Shown piece by piece: positions 40,070 through 49,756 of a stretch of 64,000 nt of DNA; within the stretch, counting starts at the first letter, position 1; each line of letters begins with the position of its first letter. This DNA comes from Thiogranum longum (GTDB lineage: Bacteria > Pseudomonadota > Gammaproteobacteria > DSM-19610): NCBI RefSeq assembly GCF_004339085.1, contig NZ_SMFX01000001.1, positions 1 through 64,000 on the forward strand, read 5' to 3'. Made by a program: the position numbers and the translations under genes. The notes beneath the pieces were generated by a model that did not search any database, was not told where the DNA came from, and worked only from the letters and a program-made list of their open reading frames with translations.

Positions 40070-41461
40070 ATGACCGACAAACCGAGCAGCGACAAGCCAT
40101 GGGGCGGTCGCTTTACCGAATCCACCGATGCTTTTGTGGAAGCTTTCACCGCTTCCGTCACCTTCGATCAGCGCCTGTATCGCTACGATATCGAAGGCTC
40201 CCGGGCGCACGCACGCATGCTCGCGCGGGTTGGCGTTATTACCGCTGAAGAGCGGGATACGATTCTTGCTGGCCTGGACGCCATCGAGAAACAGATCGAA
40301 GCCGGGGAGTTCGAATGGTCTGTCAGCCTCGAAGACGTGCACATGAATATCGAGGCACGGCTGACGGCGCTGGTCGGCGAAGCCGGTAAAAAACTGCACA
40401 CCGGCCGCTCGCGCAACGACCAGGTCGCCACTGATCTGCGCCTGTATCTGCGCGACCAGATCGATGCCACCTGTGCTGAATTATTACGCCTGCAGACTGG
40501 CCTGCTGGAACTGGCCGAGCGTGAAGCCGATACCATCATGCCCGGCTTTACCCATTTACAAGTCGCCATGCCGGTCACCTTTGGCCATCACATGCTGGCC
40601 TGGTTTGAAAACCTGCAACGCGACCGGGAACGCCTGATGGAAAGTCGCAGGCGGGTCAATGTGATGCCACTGGGCGCTGCCGCGCTGGCTGGCACCAGCT
40701 TTCCCATCGACCGTCACTATACCGCCGAATTGCTGGGCTTCGACGCGCCCGCCGAAAACTCGCTGGATGCGGTCAGCGACCGTGATTTTGTCATCGAATT
40801 CTGCAGCCATGCCGCACTGGTGCTTACCCACCTGTCACGCTTTTCTGAAGAACTGATCCTGTGGGCTTCCGCGCAGTTCGATTTCATTGATCTGCCGGAC
40901 CGGTTCTGTACCGGCTCAAGCATCATGCCGCAAAAGAAAAACCCCGATGTGCCGGAACTGGTACGTGGCAAGACCGGCCGCGTGACCGGAAACCTGATGA
41001 GCATGTTAATGCTGATGAAAGGTCAACCCCTGGCCTATAACAAGGACAACCAGGAAGACAAGGAACCCTTGTTCGACAGCGTGGATACACTGCTTGGCTG
41101 CCTGCGCGCCTTCGCTGACATGGTCCCCGCCCTGCAGGTGAAGAACAACAACATGCGGCAGGCGGCGGCCAGCGGTTATTCAACCGCCACTGATCTTGCC
41201 GATTACCTGGTGCGCAAGGGTGTTGCTTTCCGTGACGCGCATGAAATCGTCGGCACAGCAGTCCGGCTTGGTATCGACAGCGGGCGTGACCTGGCAGAAA
41301 TGGAACTGGCTGAACTGCAGTCCCTGTCACCTGCTATTGGCGAAGATGTGTTTGACGTATTGACACTTGAAGGTTCGGTTTCGGCGCGCAATCACTTTGG
41401 TGGCACAGCGCCGCAACAGGTGCGTGAGGCCATCGTGCGAGCGAAACAACGGCTGACCTGA
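40070..41461 (+). CDS. argH: Argininosuccinate lyase
   Basis: The 463-residue enzyme begins [20 protein letters not shown] and carries [32 protein letters not shown], the catalytic Ser loop [19 protein letters not shown] and the [14 protein letters not shown] motif. It splits argininosuccinate to arginine and fumarate. The divergent gap with algZ contains a TATACT -10-like box near 40035. Its stop directly abuts the stop of the converging GGDEF/EAL gene. Confidence 0.97.
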   Translation: MTDKPSSDKPWGGRFTESTDAFVEAFTASVTFDQRLYRYDIEGSRAHARMLARVGVITAEERDTILAGLDAIEKQIEAGEFEWSVSLEDVHMNIEARLTALVGEAGKKLHTGRSRNDQVATDLRLYLRDQIDATCAELLRLQTGLLELAEREADTIMPGFTHLQVAMPVTFGHHMLAWFENLQRDRERLMESRRRVNVMPLGAAALAGTSFPIDRHYTAELLGFDAPAENSLDAVSDRDFVIEFCSHAALVLTHLSRFSEELILWASAQFDFIDLPDRFCTGSSIMPQKKNPDVPELVRGKTGRVTGNLMSMLMLMKGQPLAYNKDNQEDKEPLFDSVDTLLGCLRAFADMVPALQVKNNNMRQAAASGYSTATDLADYLVRKGVAFRDAHEIVGTAVRLGIDSGRDLAEMELAELQSLSPAIGEDVFDVLTLEGSVSARNHFGGTAPQQVREAIVRAKQRLT

Positions 41462-44215
41462 TCAGGCAACCGAAATAGTGGCCGGGCGCCTGCCTTCCAC
41501 ACTGGCAGGAATCAGCTCCTGCTCCGGCTTGCCCAGGTAGTAACCCTGTACGTAGTCCACGCCAAGGCTGCGTACCCGGTCGTATACCTGCTCGTTTTCC
41601 ACAAACTCGGCAATGGTACGCATACCCATGCCACGCGCCACATCAACCAGCGCCTTGACGAACAGCTGGTCGGCATTGTTATTGTGTATGTCGCGAATAA
41701 AACTGCCATCGATCTTCAAAATGTCAGCTCGCAGATGCTTGAGGTACGAGAACGACGAGAAGCCCACGCCAAAATCATCCAGTGAGATCCTGCAACCGAG
41801 CTGACGGATTTTCTGGATGAATTCCATCGCACTGGTGAGCTGTTCGCAAGCTGCAGTTTCGGTGATTTCAAACGTGATACGTGCCGGATCAACACCGGAT
41901 TCACGGACTTCTTTCTCGATACATTCATACATCTCCTGGCTACCCACCGACATGCCGGACAGGTTGATGGAAAATGCGGTCTGTGAAAATTCTGCGGGTA
42001 ACTCTGCCAGGTAACGAATGGCCTTGGTGAGCACATGCCGGTCAACACGCTGGATGAATCCGAACTGCTCGGCGGCCGGGATGAACTTTCCGGGGGGCAC
42101 CAGTTTGCCATTTTTCTCACGCATCCGGACCAGCACCTCGTAGTGAGAGGTACGACCGGCCGCAATGGCAACGATGGGCTGGAAAACCAGCACCAGCTCA
42201 TCACGGTCCAGTGCTTCCAGCAGACGATCCTTCCACACCAGCTGGTTATCCATCTCTTCACGCATCATCTCGGATTCGTCATACGCGCGCACGCAATTAC
42301 GCCCGCTGTGTTTTGCTGAACTCATGGCGGCATCGGCCTTAGCCAGCAATTCAACCGGCGCCTTGCCCTGCGCGGGGAAGGTTACGACACCGATACTTGC
42401 TGACACATTCAGGCTTCGCCCACCATAACGCGGCTTGAGCCTGCTGATCCGCTCCAGCAGTTCCGCCGCTTTTTCAAACCCCAGCTTTTCATCCATGCCA
42501 GGATAGGCCACTGCAAATTCATCACCACTGACCCGTGCAAGAAAATCCTGTTCACGTGAAGCACGCTTGAGCAGACCGGCAATCTGTACAATGATCTGGT
42601 CTCCAGCCGCATGACCGGCCGTATCATTGATCAGTTTCAAATGATCGATATCAATCAGCAGCAGCACACCGCTTTGTGAGTCTCGTTCAACACGTCGTAT
42701 TTCATGGTTGAGGTCCTGGATAAAGCGTCGTCGGTTGGACAAACCGGTCAGGTGGTCCTGGTTGGCCAGGACAACCATGCGCTTCTCATCCTGCTTGACC
42801 TTGGTGATATCACGCGCTGTACCACGGTAACCCTTGATTGATTTCCCCGAGAATACCGGTACACCGTTGAGACGCAGGCAATGCTGATCACCGTTTCTGG
42901 CGTGCACCCAAATTTCAACTTCCTTGAAAATATCGTGTCGATCTTCACCAGAGCGCAACAATGACATCAGTTCTCCCAGGCTTGAACCCGGGAAAACTTC
43001 TGCAGGCGTTCGCCCAAGCCAGCTTTCCGCCGGAATATCGAGTGTCTCGGAAACACTGGTTGAAACAAATGTGAAATGCCCGGAGCGATCTGTCTCCCAC
43101 AACCAGTCAGATGAACTGGAAGCAAAATCCCGGAACCGCCGCCTGCTGTTCTTCAGCTCGTTCTGTGAAGCATTGAGTGTACCCAGCATGGTATTGAATG
43201 AAGTCATCAGCTGACCCAGCTCATCCCTGCGAGCAAGCTTTATTTTCTGCGTCATATCACCGTTGGCAATGGCCTGTGTAGCATGCGCCAGCAATTGTAT
43301 GGGTCGCGTCAGGGTACGGCGACTGATAGTGATACCGAACAAACCGGCCAGCAGCAGGATCAGGGCAGAGAAATATAGTGCGTTTCCACCCAGCACCTGG
43401 AACGGTGCCCAGTAACTGGAATGCGGGACGGCCAATAAGACCTTTGCCGCTTTTCGTTCCGAGCCGGCATGATTCAATACAGGGAGCACACGAACACTGT
43501 AACGTTCACCATCCACATCCAGCACTGCGCCGCGCTGCGCCGGCTTGACCATATTGATCATCGGTAGCTGTGTTTTAAGACCGGGAATCGTGCTGGCCAG
43601 TACGACGCTATCGCTAAATATGGCAATATCTGCATACACCAGCTCCCGCAATGCCTGCAGGTCTTTCTCTGAAAAACGTTTTCCTACGATCAATGCGCCG
43701 ACACGGCCACCAAGCGGACTCTGTATAGGGACAGCAACAAGCTGCAACAGGCTGTCGAACAGTAATGCGTTTCCAAACTCAACGGGATCCCCGCTTGCCA
43801 ACCCTCGCACCAGGTCCAGAAGGTCTGCCGATCCCAGAACCTGAGAAGAAGTAAAATGCGGCTTGTCCCCGACCCCGGCAACATCACCTGGACCGGTATC
43901 CAGATAGACGGCAATAAAATCTGCACCCGGGCGCGGGTAGAGGTCATCCAGCATACCGCGAACGGTTGCGATATCACCGGTCAGTGCTGCTGCTATCAGG
44001 CTTGGTTCGCCACGTACACTGCGTGCCACGCTCAACAGATTATCGAACGTATTCTTCTGTGCGCTGACGAATACCTTGCTGGCTCGCTCAAGATCACCAT
44101 GAACGCCTGCCGTCACATGATCTCGAACCAACAGGAAGGCTGCACCTGCCACACCCATGAGCACGGCCAGCACCAGCGAAATAACAAACAGTGTATTTTT
44201 CTGTTCTATATTCAC
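41462..44215 (-). CDS. Membrane GGDEF/EAL protein with large periplasmic sensor
   Basis: A 917-residue protein: helix at about 7-29, a periplasmic sensing domain to about 285, a second helix, HAMP (about 305-358), PAS (about 365-480), GGDEF and EAL. The diguanylate cyclase core reads RVSGDEFAV (SGDEF), with an inhibition site REQD five residues before it. EAL residues are present: YEVLVRM, NLSGMS, FEITETAA, DDFGVG, KIDGSF, QGYYLGKP. The start is a GTG. It is coupled to the cupredoxin gene (20-base gap), so the periplasmic domain may sense a signal brought by that protein. Confidence 0.94.
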   Translation of the reverse strand: MNIEQKNTLFVISLVLAVLMGVAGAAFLLVRDHVTAGVHGDLERASKVFVSAQKNTFDNLLSVARSVRGEPSLIAAALTGDIATVRGMLDDLYPRPGADFIAVYLDTGPGDVAGVGDKPHFTSSQVLGSADLLDLVRGLASGDPVEFGNALLFDSLLQLVAVPIQSPLGGRVGALIVGKRFSEKDLQALRELVYADIAIFSDSVVLASTIPGLKTQLPMINMVKPAQRGAVLDVDGERYSVRVLPVLNHAGSERKAAKVLLAVPHSSYWAPFQVLGGNALYFSALILLLAGLFGITISRRTLTRPIQLLAHATQAIANGDMTQKIKLARRDELGQLMTSFNTMLGTLNASQNELKNSRRRFRDFASSSSDWLWETDRSGHFTFVSTSVSETLDIPAESWLGRTPAEVFPGSSLGELMSLLRSGEDRHDIFKEVEIWVHARNGDQHCLRLNGVPVFSGKSIKGYRGTARDITKVKQDEKRMVVLANQDHLTGLSNRRRFIQDLNHEIRRVERDSQSGVLLLIDIDHLKLINDTAGHAAGDQIIVQIAGLLKRASREQDFLARVSGDEFAVAYPGMDEKLGFEKAAELLERISRLKPRYGGRSLNVSASIGVVTFPAQGKAPVELLAKADAAMSSAKHSGRNCVRAYDESEMMREEMDNQLVWKDRLLEALDRDELVLVFQPIVAIAAGRTSHYEVLVRMREKNGKLVPPGKFIPAAEQFGFIQRVDRHVLTKAIRYLAELPAEFSQTAFSINLSGMSVGSQEMYECIEKEVRESGVDPARITFEITETAACEQLTSAMEFIQKIRQLGCRISLDDFGVGFSSFSYLKHLRADILKIDGSFIRDIHNNNADQLFVKALVDVARGMGMRTIAEFVENEQVYDRVRSLGVDYVQGYYLGKPEQELIPASVEGRRPATISVA

Positions 44216-44234
44216 GCGTTAGCCTGAATTCTCT

Positions 44235-44945
44235 TTATTCATGATAAAGCTGCTCGACGCCAGCCTGTGCATTCAACTGCCCACGACCTTGCCCACCACC
44301 ACGCGATACCAGCTGTAGTGACAGTGGTGGTGGTGATGTAATAGCACTGACCTCGAGCCAGCGCGTCTCGGCAGCAGGTGCAGCCAGGCGTAATTTCCAG
44401 CGCCCTTTCCCCAACCCGGCAAAATGAAAAGACCGCCCGGACTGCACAGTCTCCAGATATGAGGTGTCCACCACGTCAATGCGCGCATAACTCTTGTTAT
44501 GAATGCGGCAAAAGAAATGTGTTGTGCCTGGCATATCGAGAACCAGCCCCGGGCTGGTGGCTTCATTGCTGCCGGCACGATCGAGACGTATTGACCAGGG
44601 CTTGCCAGGAGACAGGGAAAATATCTCGTGGTAGACCCCGTCGCGATTAACAAAGCTGATACTGTCACCCTTCTTCACCGTAAAAAATGCCGGCGACATT
44701 CGATTACCTGCAATCTCGACCTTGTGATGCCGTTGACGCCGCGGTACAACATGCTGACCCTGTGCCGGCAGTAGCGCTACAGAAACAGGTTGTGGCTGGG
44801 CACTTGCGTCCGCCTCAAACATGCCCTGGTACGCAATCGTCACCGTGCCCTTCACCTCGGCGGCTGATACCTGCAACGGAGCAACAGCAAACTGGCCAAA
44901 CAGGGCCAGAGGCAATATTCCTGAATTCAGTATGTTGCGAACCAT
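44235..44945 (-). CDS. Periplasmic cupredoxin-like protein
   Basis: A 236-residue exported protein (signal to about residue 29, VSAAEV). The central domain (about 70-160) follows the plastocyanin pattern: FTVKKGDSISFVNRDGVYHE and LDMPGTTHFFCRIHNK. Copper ligands H106, C146 and H149 are visible, but the usual axial Met after the CxxH is absent (Ser152, Ala154). An N-terminal segment and a C-terminal beta domain (about 160-235) flank it. It resembles the so-called methylamine-utilisation protein found beside GGDEF/EAL genes. It is transcribed with the downstream c-di-GMP protein. Confidence 0.82.
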   Translation of the reverse strand: MVRNILNSGILPLALFGQFAVAPLQVSAAEVKGTVTIAYQGMFEADASAQPQPVSVALLPAQGQHVVPRRQRHHKVEIAGNRMSPAFFTVKKGDSISFVNRDGVYHEIFSLSPGKPWSIRLDRAGSNEATSPGLVLDMPGTTHFFCRIHNKSYARIDVVDTSYLETVQSGRSFHFAGLGKGRWKLRLAAPAAETRWLEVSAITSPPPLSLQLVSRGGGQGRGQLNAQAGVEQLYHE

Positions 44946-45008
44946 CAGCAGTCAATTTCCCTGATTTGTATACTTGCTCCTGGGTCTAGCGGCCGCGAAT
45001 GTGATTTA

Positions 45009-45386
45009 ATGAACCATATGAACCACCTGACTGACAGCGACAGTCTTGAGCAGCTGCGCCGGCAACTGGCCAGATTCGCTGATGAACGGGACTGGCAAAA
45101 ATTTCATTCACCGAAAAACCTTTCCATGGCGCTGATCGCCGAAGCCGCCGAACTGGTCGAGCACTTCCAGTGGCTGAGCGAAGCACAAAGCCACAGCCTC
45201 GATGAAGAAAAGCACGCGCAGGTGAGGCTGGAGCTGGCCGACATCCTGATCTACCTGATACGCACTGCCGACCAGCTGGAAATTGACCTGATCAGTGCCG
45301 CAAATGACAAAATCGTCATAAACGAAGAACGCTATCCCGTTGAAAAAGTTAGAGGAAAGGCAGGTCGCGCTGAAGATTTCCGCTAG
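45009..45386 (+). CDS. MazG-like nucleotide pyrophosphohydrolase
   Basis: A 125-residue all-alpha NTP pyrophosphohydrolase of the RS21-C6/MazG-like kind: WQKFHSPKNLSMALIAEAAE, the metal-binding EAAELVEHFQW and ELADILIYLIRTAD motifs, and KIVINEERYPVEKVRGKA. It hydrolyses non-canonical or excess (d)NTPs to monophosphates. Starts at 45009 or 45018 are equally possible. It lies divergent from the cupredoxin operon. Confidence 0.9.
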   Translation: MNHMNHLTDSDSLEQLRRQLARFADERDWQKFHSPKNLSMALIAEAAELVEHFQWLSEAQSHSLDEEKHAQVRLELADILIYLIRTADQLEIDLISAANDKIVINEERYPVEKVRGKAGRAEDFR

Positions 45387-45520
45387 CTCATCCAATGCGG
45401 GCCGGTACTCCGGTACCGCACGTTCCATATAAAGATTCCGTCACAGTTTCCGCTAACAATCGATGAGTCTGTCTACAGACAGTACCTCATATTTTTCATT
45501 TGCTGCGGAGAACCCTACGG

Positions 45521-46351
45521 ATGCCGGAATACCTGTCTCCAGAACAGGCATTGCGCCTGATCGAAACCTGCCCGATACCACTACTGGTACTTGACCACAC
45601 GGGTATCGTACATAGCTATAACCCGGCCTTTGCCGTACTGGCGGGTAAAACCCGGGCTGAAGCACTGACGGGAAAATCAGCCAGGTCAATCGGCAATACT
45701 TCACTGAAGGTGCTGCTTGCAACCGGCGCACCGATCAGCTGGCCTGATAGTAACGGTCAACCCCGACACTATGAGATCCATTGCTGCAACATCGACGGAC
45801 CCGACACTCTGGAAATCCGCTATTTTATCGACATCACCCGCCAGCGTGCGCTGCAGGATTCACACTGTGCACTGCGCGAAGAATTACGCGAAAACACCCT
45901 GACCGACCCCGTCACCGGACTACTCAACCAGCGCGGCGTTATACTTGCGCTTGAGCCACAGGTGGCACGATCGCGCCGCTACAACAGCCCGATATCTGTC
46001 ATCAGCCTGGATGTATATCGTGTCAGTGAAGATGACACGCTACGAAAACAGGTAGCACTACAGCTCAAGGATCAACTACGCTGGGCGGACCTTATTGGCT
46101 GTGATGAGAACCATGCCTTCCTGCTCATTCTCCCTGAAACGGGGGAAGATGATGCATGCCGACTGGCTGAAAAGCTGCGTACAAGGCTGGTTGAATTTTT
46201 ACAGGTTACATCTGCAAAACAGCAAATCTCGATCTTTTACGGTGTAACCGGCTGGCAAAGGACAGACAATGCCGCCACATTGCTCAGGCGTGCCGGGCGA
46301 GCCCTGGAACAGTCACGCTCCGGGCAGGAAACACAACCGGTAGCTTCATAG
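45521..46351 (+). CDS. PAS protein with a degenerate GGDEF domain
   Basis: The 276-residue protein has a PAS domain (about 8-110; IPLLVLDHTGIVHSYNPAFA) and a GGDEF-like domain (about 126-270) with LTDPVTGLLNQRGVI. The catalytic core is lost: the usual DxDxFKxIND region reads LDVYRVSEDD, and GGDEF is replaced by GCDENH (193-198). It should not make c-di-GMP but may bind a partner or nucleotide. It ends 12 bases before cyaA and is probably cotranscribed with it. The ATG at 45521 has GCGGAGA upstream; an upstream TTG is less likely. Confidence 0.82.
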   Translation: MPEYLSPEQALRLIETCPIPLLVLDHTGIVHSYNPAFAVLAGKTRAEALTGKSARSIGNTSLKVLLATGAPISWPDSNGQPRHYEIHCCNIDGPDTLEIRYFIDITRQRALQDSHCALREELRENTLTDPVTGLLNQRGVILALEPQVARSRRYNSPISVISLDVYRVSEDDTLRKQVALQLKDQLRWADLIGCDENHAFLLILPETGEDDACRLAEKLRTRLVEFLQVTSAKQQISIFYGVTGWQRTDNAATLLRRAGRALEQSRSGQETQPVAS

Positions 46352-46362
46352 AGCACCTGCAC

Positions 46363-49299
46363 GTGACCTCACCGCGCAAAACCACCGGAATGGTGGACGC
46401 TGCTGGCAAAAAAAGGGCTGGCGGCCAGATCGTCAAGGCGGAGTTCACGCGTTCTTCCAGTTCAACAATCGCCATTGACGCCCTCGAGTTGCGTGCGGTA
46501 AGGCGCCGTTTCATGGCGATAAACCAGGACAGACTACGTCGTGTCCGCGAATCACTGGAGCACCGCCAGCAGGTCTTTATGCAGCTTCTACCGCTGTTGT
46601 TCCACATCAATCACCCTATGTTGCCAGGCTATCTGACCAACAAGACACCGTGCGGAATCTCTGACTATGCGCCTGGCAAGCGTTGCATCCAGGCTGCGCG
46701 CAAGCTGGCCCGAAGCTTTAGTTACCAGCGTCGTGCACAACGGCGCTATTCCATTCACGCGCTTTACATGATGGGTAGTACGGGCACCATTGCCTACTCA
46801 CGCGCCAGCGATTTCGACATCTGGATCTGCCATCGCCCAGGTCTGCCGGACGACCAACTTGCCGCGCTGCGGGAAAAAGCTGACGGGATCCAGAGCTGGG
46901 CCGAATCCCTTGGACTGGAAGTGCACTTCTTCCTGATGGATGATGTGTCGTTCCGCGAACAGGAGCACCAGCAGCTTTCCAATGAAAATGCCGGCAGCTC
47001 ACAGCATCACCTGCTGCTCGACGAATTTTACCGAACGGGTTTACTGGTGGCAGGTCGCTTCCCGGTGTGGTGGCTGGTACCACCAGAATACGAATCGAGA
47101 TATGACGAGTACGTTGACAAACTGATCGTTAACCGTTTTATAAAGGCCGTTGACATTGTCGATTTCGGCGGACTTTCCGGGTTACCCAGCGAAGAGTTTT
47201 TTGGTGCCACCCTCTGGCAACTGTACAAGGCGGTCGACTCACCCTACAAGTCCATCCTCAAGATCCTGTTGATGGAAGCCTATGCCAATCAGTACCCGGA
47301 CATCGATCTGCTGGCGATGCGTTTCAAGAAGCTCGTTCATCAGGCGGACGTTCAGCTTGATCGTCTGGATCCCTATGTGATGATGTGTAACACAGTAGAG
47401 GAGTACCTGTTCTCACGCCGCGAGATGGAGCGCCTGGACCTGGCGCGGCGTTGTTTTTACTTCAAGGTCAACGAGGCCATGAGCAAGCCGGATCATGGCC
47501 TGGCACAGTCCTGGCGCCGCCAGGCCATCCGCGAGCTGGTAGAAAGCTGGGGATGGAGTCATTCCAAGCTCACCACGCTTGATCAGCGCCGGCAATGGAA
47601 AATAAAACGCGTTCTCGAGGAACGTCACTTGTTAGTGGATGAGCTGACGCGCAGCTATCGTGCCCTGTCCCAGTTTGGCAGGGAAAATGATGACAGCAAG
47701 GTATCCATCAATGCTGACGACCTCAACCTGCTTGGCAGAAAACTCTATGTTGCGTTTGAACGCAAGTCCGGGAAGGTTGAACTGATTAATCCCGGCGTCT
47801 CAAGCGACCTGTCGGAAGAGCGCCTTGCCTTGCATTACATCAGCGGTGAAGGACAGCACAGCTGGGCAATGTATCGCGGCCCTGTTCTCGAACGTGATAC
47901 CGCCGAAAACGAGCCGCTTAAGCGATCGGCAGGATTGCTGGATCTGCTTGCCTGGTGCCACTTCAACGGCCTGATTAATCGCAATCCGTCAACAGTGAGT
48001 ATTCATCCAACTGACTGCTGCCTGAGCCAGTGGGAGTTACGTTGCGTACTGGACTGCCTGCAACAACTGTTCCCCGGTGGCAGACTGCCGGACAACAACA
48101 TGGATGCACTGTCAAAATCAGCCACACTGTGCGAGGCCGGCCTGTTTATCAATCTTGCACAGGACCCGATGTCCAAGCTGACACGTAATGGTATGCAGCT
48201 GGTCAGCGAACGTATCGACCCGCTAAGCTATGGCGGGCAGTGGGAGAATCTTGCCATCAGCTTCCAGATGATCGCGCTGACATCGTGGGGTGAGGTACTG
48301 ACTTTCGGCTATTCCGGTCATACTGCACTGATGGACTGCCTGTGCGACTACTTTGCCTGGCAACCCGTAACTAACGGTTCGGCGCCACCTCCTATTCCCT
48401 GCTTCAGTTTTTCATCCTCACGCGGCGCCATTATCGCGCGGAGGATCGAAGACCTGTTCCGTGATGTCGCCGAGTATTTTTACCGAAACTACTGGCGGCG
48501 TCATGCCCGCTACGCCCTGCGCATTGGACAACATTATTTTGTACTCCAGTGTGAAAATGATGTGCCGCGTTACCTTGAGCTGGAATCCCGTGAAGCATTG
48601 CTTGACCATCTTGGCCAGGCCCAGGCATCATTCAGCCCGATCCATGTAGATGTACAGACACTGGATAACTCCCCTCTGGGCATTGCACTGAAACACAACC
48701 GCGAAGGCGTGGTGCAGCTGTTCTATCGACTCGATCATGGCCATGCCGAAGTGTGGATTCTCGACGAACGCGGCTCGCTGTTTCACCAACGAATTATTTT
48801 TCATGACCGCCAGACGCTGCTTGGACAGTTCCAGCGTTTTCTGGAAGCTGTGCGCTACCGACTACGCAATATGCAACAGCCAAGCAGCCTGTCAAATGAC
48901 GATGACACAGAATATTACCGTATCGTACGCGACAGCATGGGCCAGTGGTTTCCGGAAACACAGAAGACGTCACGCTGGATGGACAGCCATTATCTCGACG
49001 TTCAGGTTATTGGTAGTCCGGATGACAGCAACCGGGGGGCGTTCAGTATTTTCTGTGGCAACCGCGAGTTCTCCATACTGGAGCACGGTGATAATATTTT
49101 TCTGGCTGTCGCCAATTACATTACCGATCAACGCGGCAGTGGCAGCCGCTACCCGATTTATATTACCGATATCGACCTTTCATCTTCGGTATTTGCTTCA
49201 GATAGCGGAACCGGTGTGCAAACCATTCATTTCCTGAACCAGAAAAAACGCATCGAACAACAGCTGAACGAATCACTGCACCAGCTACGTAAAAACTGA
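46363..49299 (+). CDS. cyaA: Class I adenylate cyclase
   Basis: A 978-residue cytoplasmic enzyme. The N-terminal half has the nucleotidyltransferase signature MGSTGTIAYSRASDFDIWI (G138, S139, D150, D152) and YFPVWWL-type and EYDEYVDKL-like class I cyclase segments (FPVWWLVPPEYESRYDEY). The C-terminal half is the glucose-regulatory region. It converts ATP to cAMP. Translation starts at GTG 46363 or ATG 46390; the first 40 residues are low-complexity. It lies 12 bases after the degenerate GGDEF gene and converges on the DUF302 gene. Confidence 0.95.
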   Translation: MTSPRKTTGMVDAAGKKRAGGQIVKAEFTRSSSSTIAIDALELRAVRRRFMAINQDRLRRVRESLEHRQQVFMQLLPLLFHINHPMLPGYLTNKTPCGISDYAPGKRCIQAARKLARSFSYQRRAQRRYSIHALYMMGSTGTIAYSRASDFDIWICHRPGLPDDQLAALREKADGIQSWAESLGLEVHFFLMDDVSFREQEHQQLSNENAGSSQHHLLLDEFYRTGLLVAGRFPVWWLVPPEYESRYDEYVDKLIVNRFIKAVDIVDFGGLSGLPSEEFFGATLWQLYKAVDSPYKSILKILLMEAYANQYPDIDLLAMRFKKLVHQADVQLDRLDPYVMMCNTVEEYLFSRREMERLDLARRCFYFKVNEAMSKPDHGLAQSWRRQAIRELVESWGWSHSKLTTLDQRRQWKIKRVLEERHLLVDELTRSYRALSQFGRENDDSKVSINADDLNLLGRKLYVAFERKSGKVELINPGVSSDLSEERLALHYISGEGQHSWAMYRGPVLERDTAENEPLKRSAGLLDLLAWCHFNGLINRNPSTVSIHPTDCCLSQWELRCVLDCLQQLFPGGRLPDNNMDALSKSATLCEAGLFINLAQDPMSKLTRNGMQLVSERIDPLSYGGQWENLAISFQMIALTSWGEVLTFGYSGHTALMDCLCDYFAWQPVTNGSAPPPIPCFSFSSSRGAIIARRIEDLFRDVAEYFYRNYWRRHARYALRIGQHYFVLQCENDVPRYLELESREALLDHLGQAQASFSPIHVDVQTLDNSPLGIALKHNREGVVQLFYRLDHGHAEVWILDERGSLFHQRIIFHDRQTLLGQFQRFLEAVRYRLRNMQQPSSLSNDDDTEYYRIVRDSMGQWFPETQKTSRWMDSHYLDVQVIGSPDDSNRGAFSIFCGNREFSILEHGDNIFLAVANYITDQRGSGSRYPIYITDIDLSSSVFASDSGTGVQTIHFLNQKKRIEQQLNESLHQLRKN

Positions 49300-49312
49300 C
49301 ACAGTACCGCAC

Positions 49313-49756
49313 TTACTCACTGAGGCGAACCTGCTCCAGGATATGCTGTAAATCTGTCTCCCACACATCGAAATGTTTTCTGATATCTGCCTGCGTATAG
49401 AAAGGACGGAGATGCTCAAAACTGGATGCCAGCAGCAGGGTTTCGTCACCCTCGGCAAAAATCGCGATCTTCAGTGGTAAATACGGCACCAGGTCGAGGT
49501 AACGATCGCCCAGTTCCCTGATCTCCTCCGGCTTGCCAAAGAATACCACACGGTAACGGTCTGTCTTGAAACCGGATTTTGTCAGGCCGATATCCACGCG
49601 TTGTACACGTGACAAGGTATAGCCCTGTACCTTGATGGCTTTTTGCAAGGCAATCATGGTTTCAGGAAAAGCCATTTGCGAACGCGCCATATACAAATCC
49701 TGCGCATTCACCGAAGCAGCCACCATCAGCAGAATTCCTGCCAGCCATATTCTCAT
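49313..49756 (-). CDS. Exported DUF302-domain protein
   Basis: A 147-residue protein with a signal peptide (IWLAGILLMVAASVNA, to about 18) and a DUF302 domain (about 25-145; ALQKAIKVQGYTLSRVQRV, RYRVVFFGKPEEIREL, DLVPYLPLKIAIFAEGDET). The fold is TT1751-like; its ligand is unknown. It follows the cytochrome-DUF302 gene with an ATGA overlap, so the two form one unit. Confidence 0.85.
   Translation of the reverse strand: MRIWLAGILLMVAASVNAQDLYMARSQMAFPETMIALQKAIKVQGYTLSRVQRVDIGLTKSGFKTDRYRVVFFGKPEEIRELGDRYLDLVPYLPLKIAIFAEGDETLLLASSFEHLRPFYTQADIRKHFDVWETDLQHILEQVRLSE

Noticed and set aside
39956-40399. N-terminal extension of algZ by 148 codons
   Set aside because: The extension is antisense to the argH start and has no kinase-like sequence; the ATG at 39955 gives the expected membrane region.
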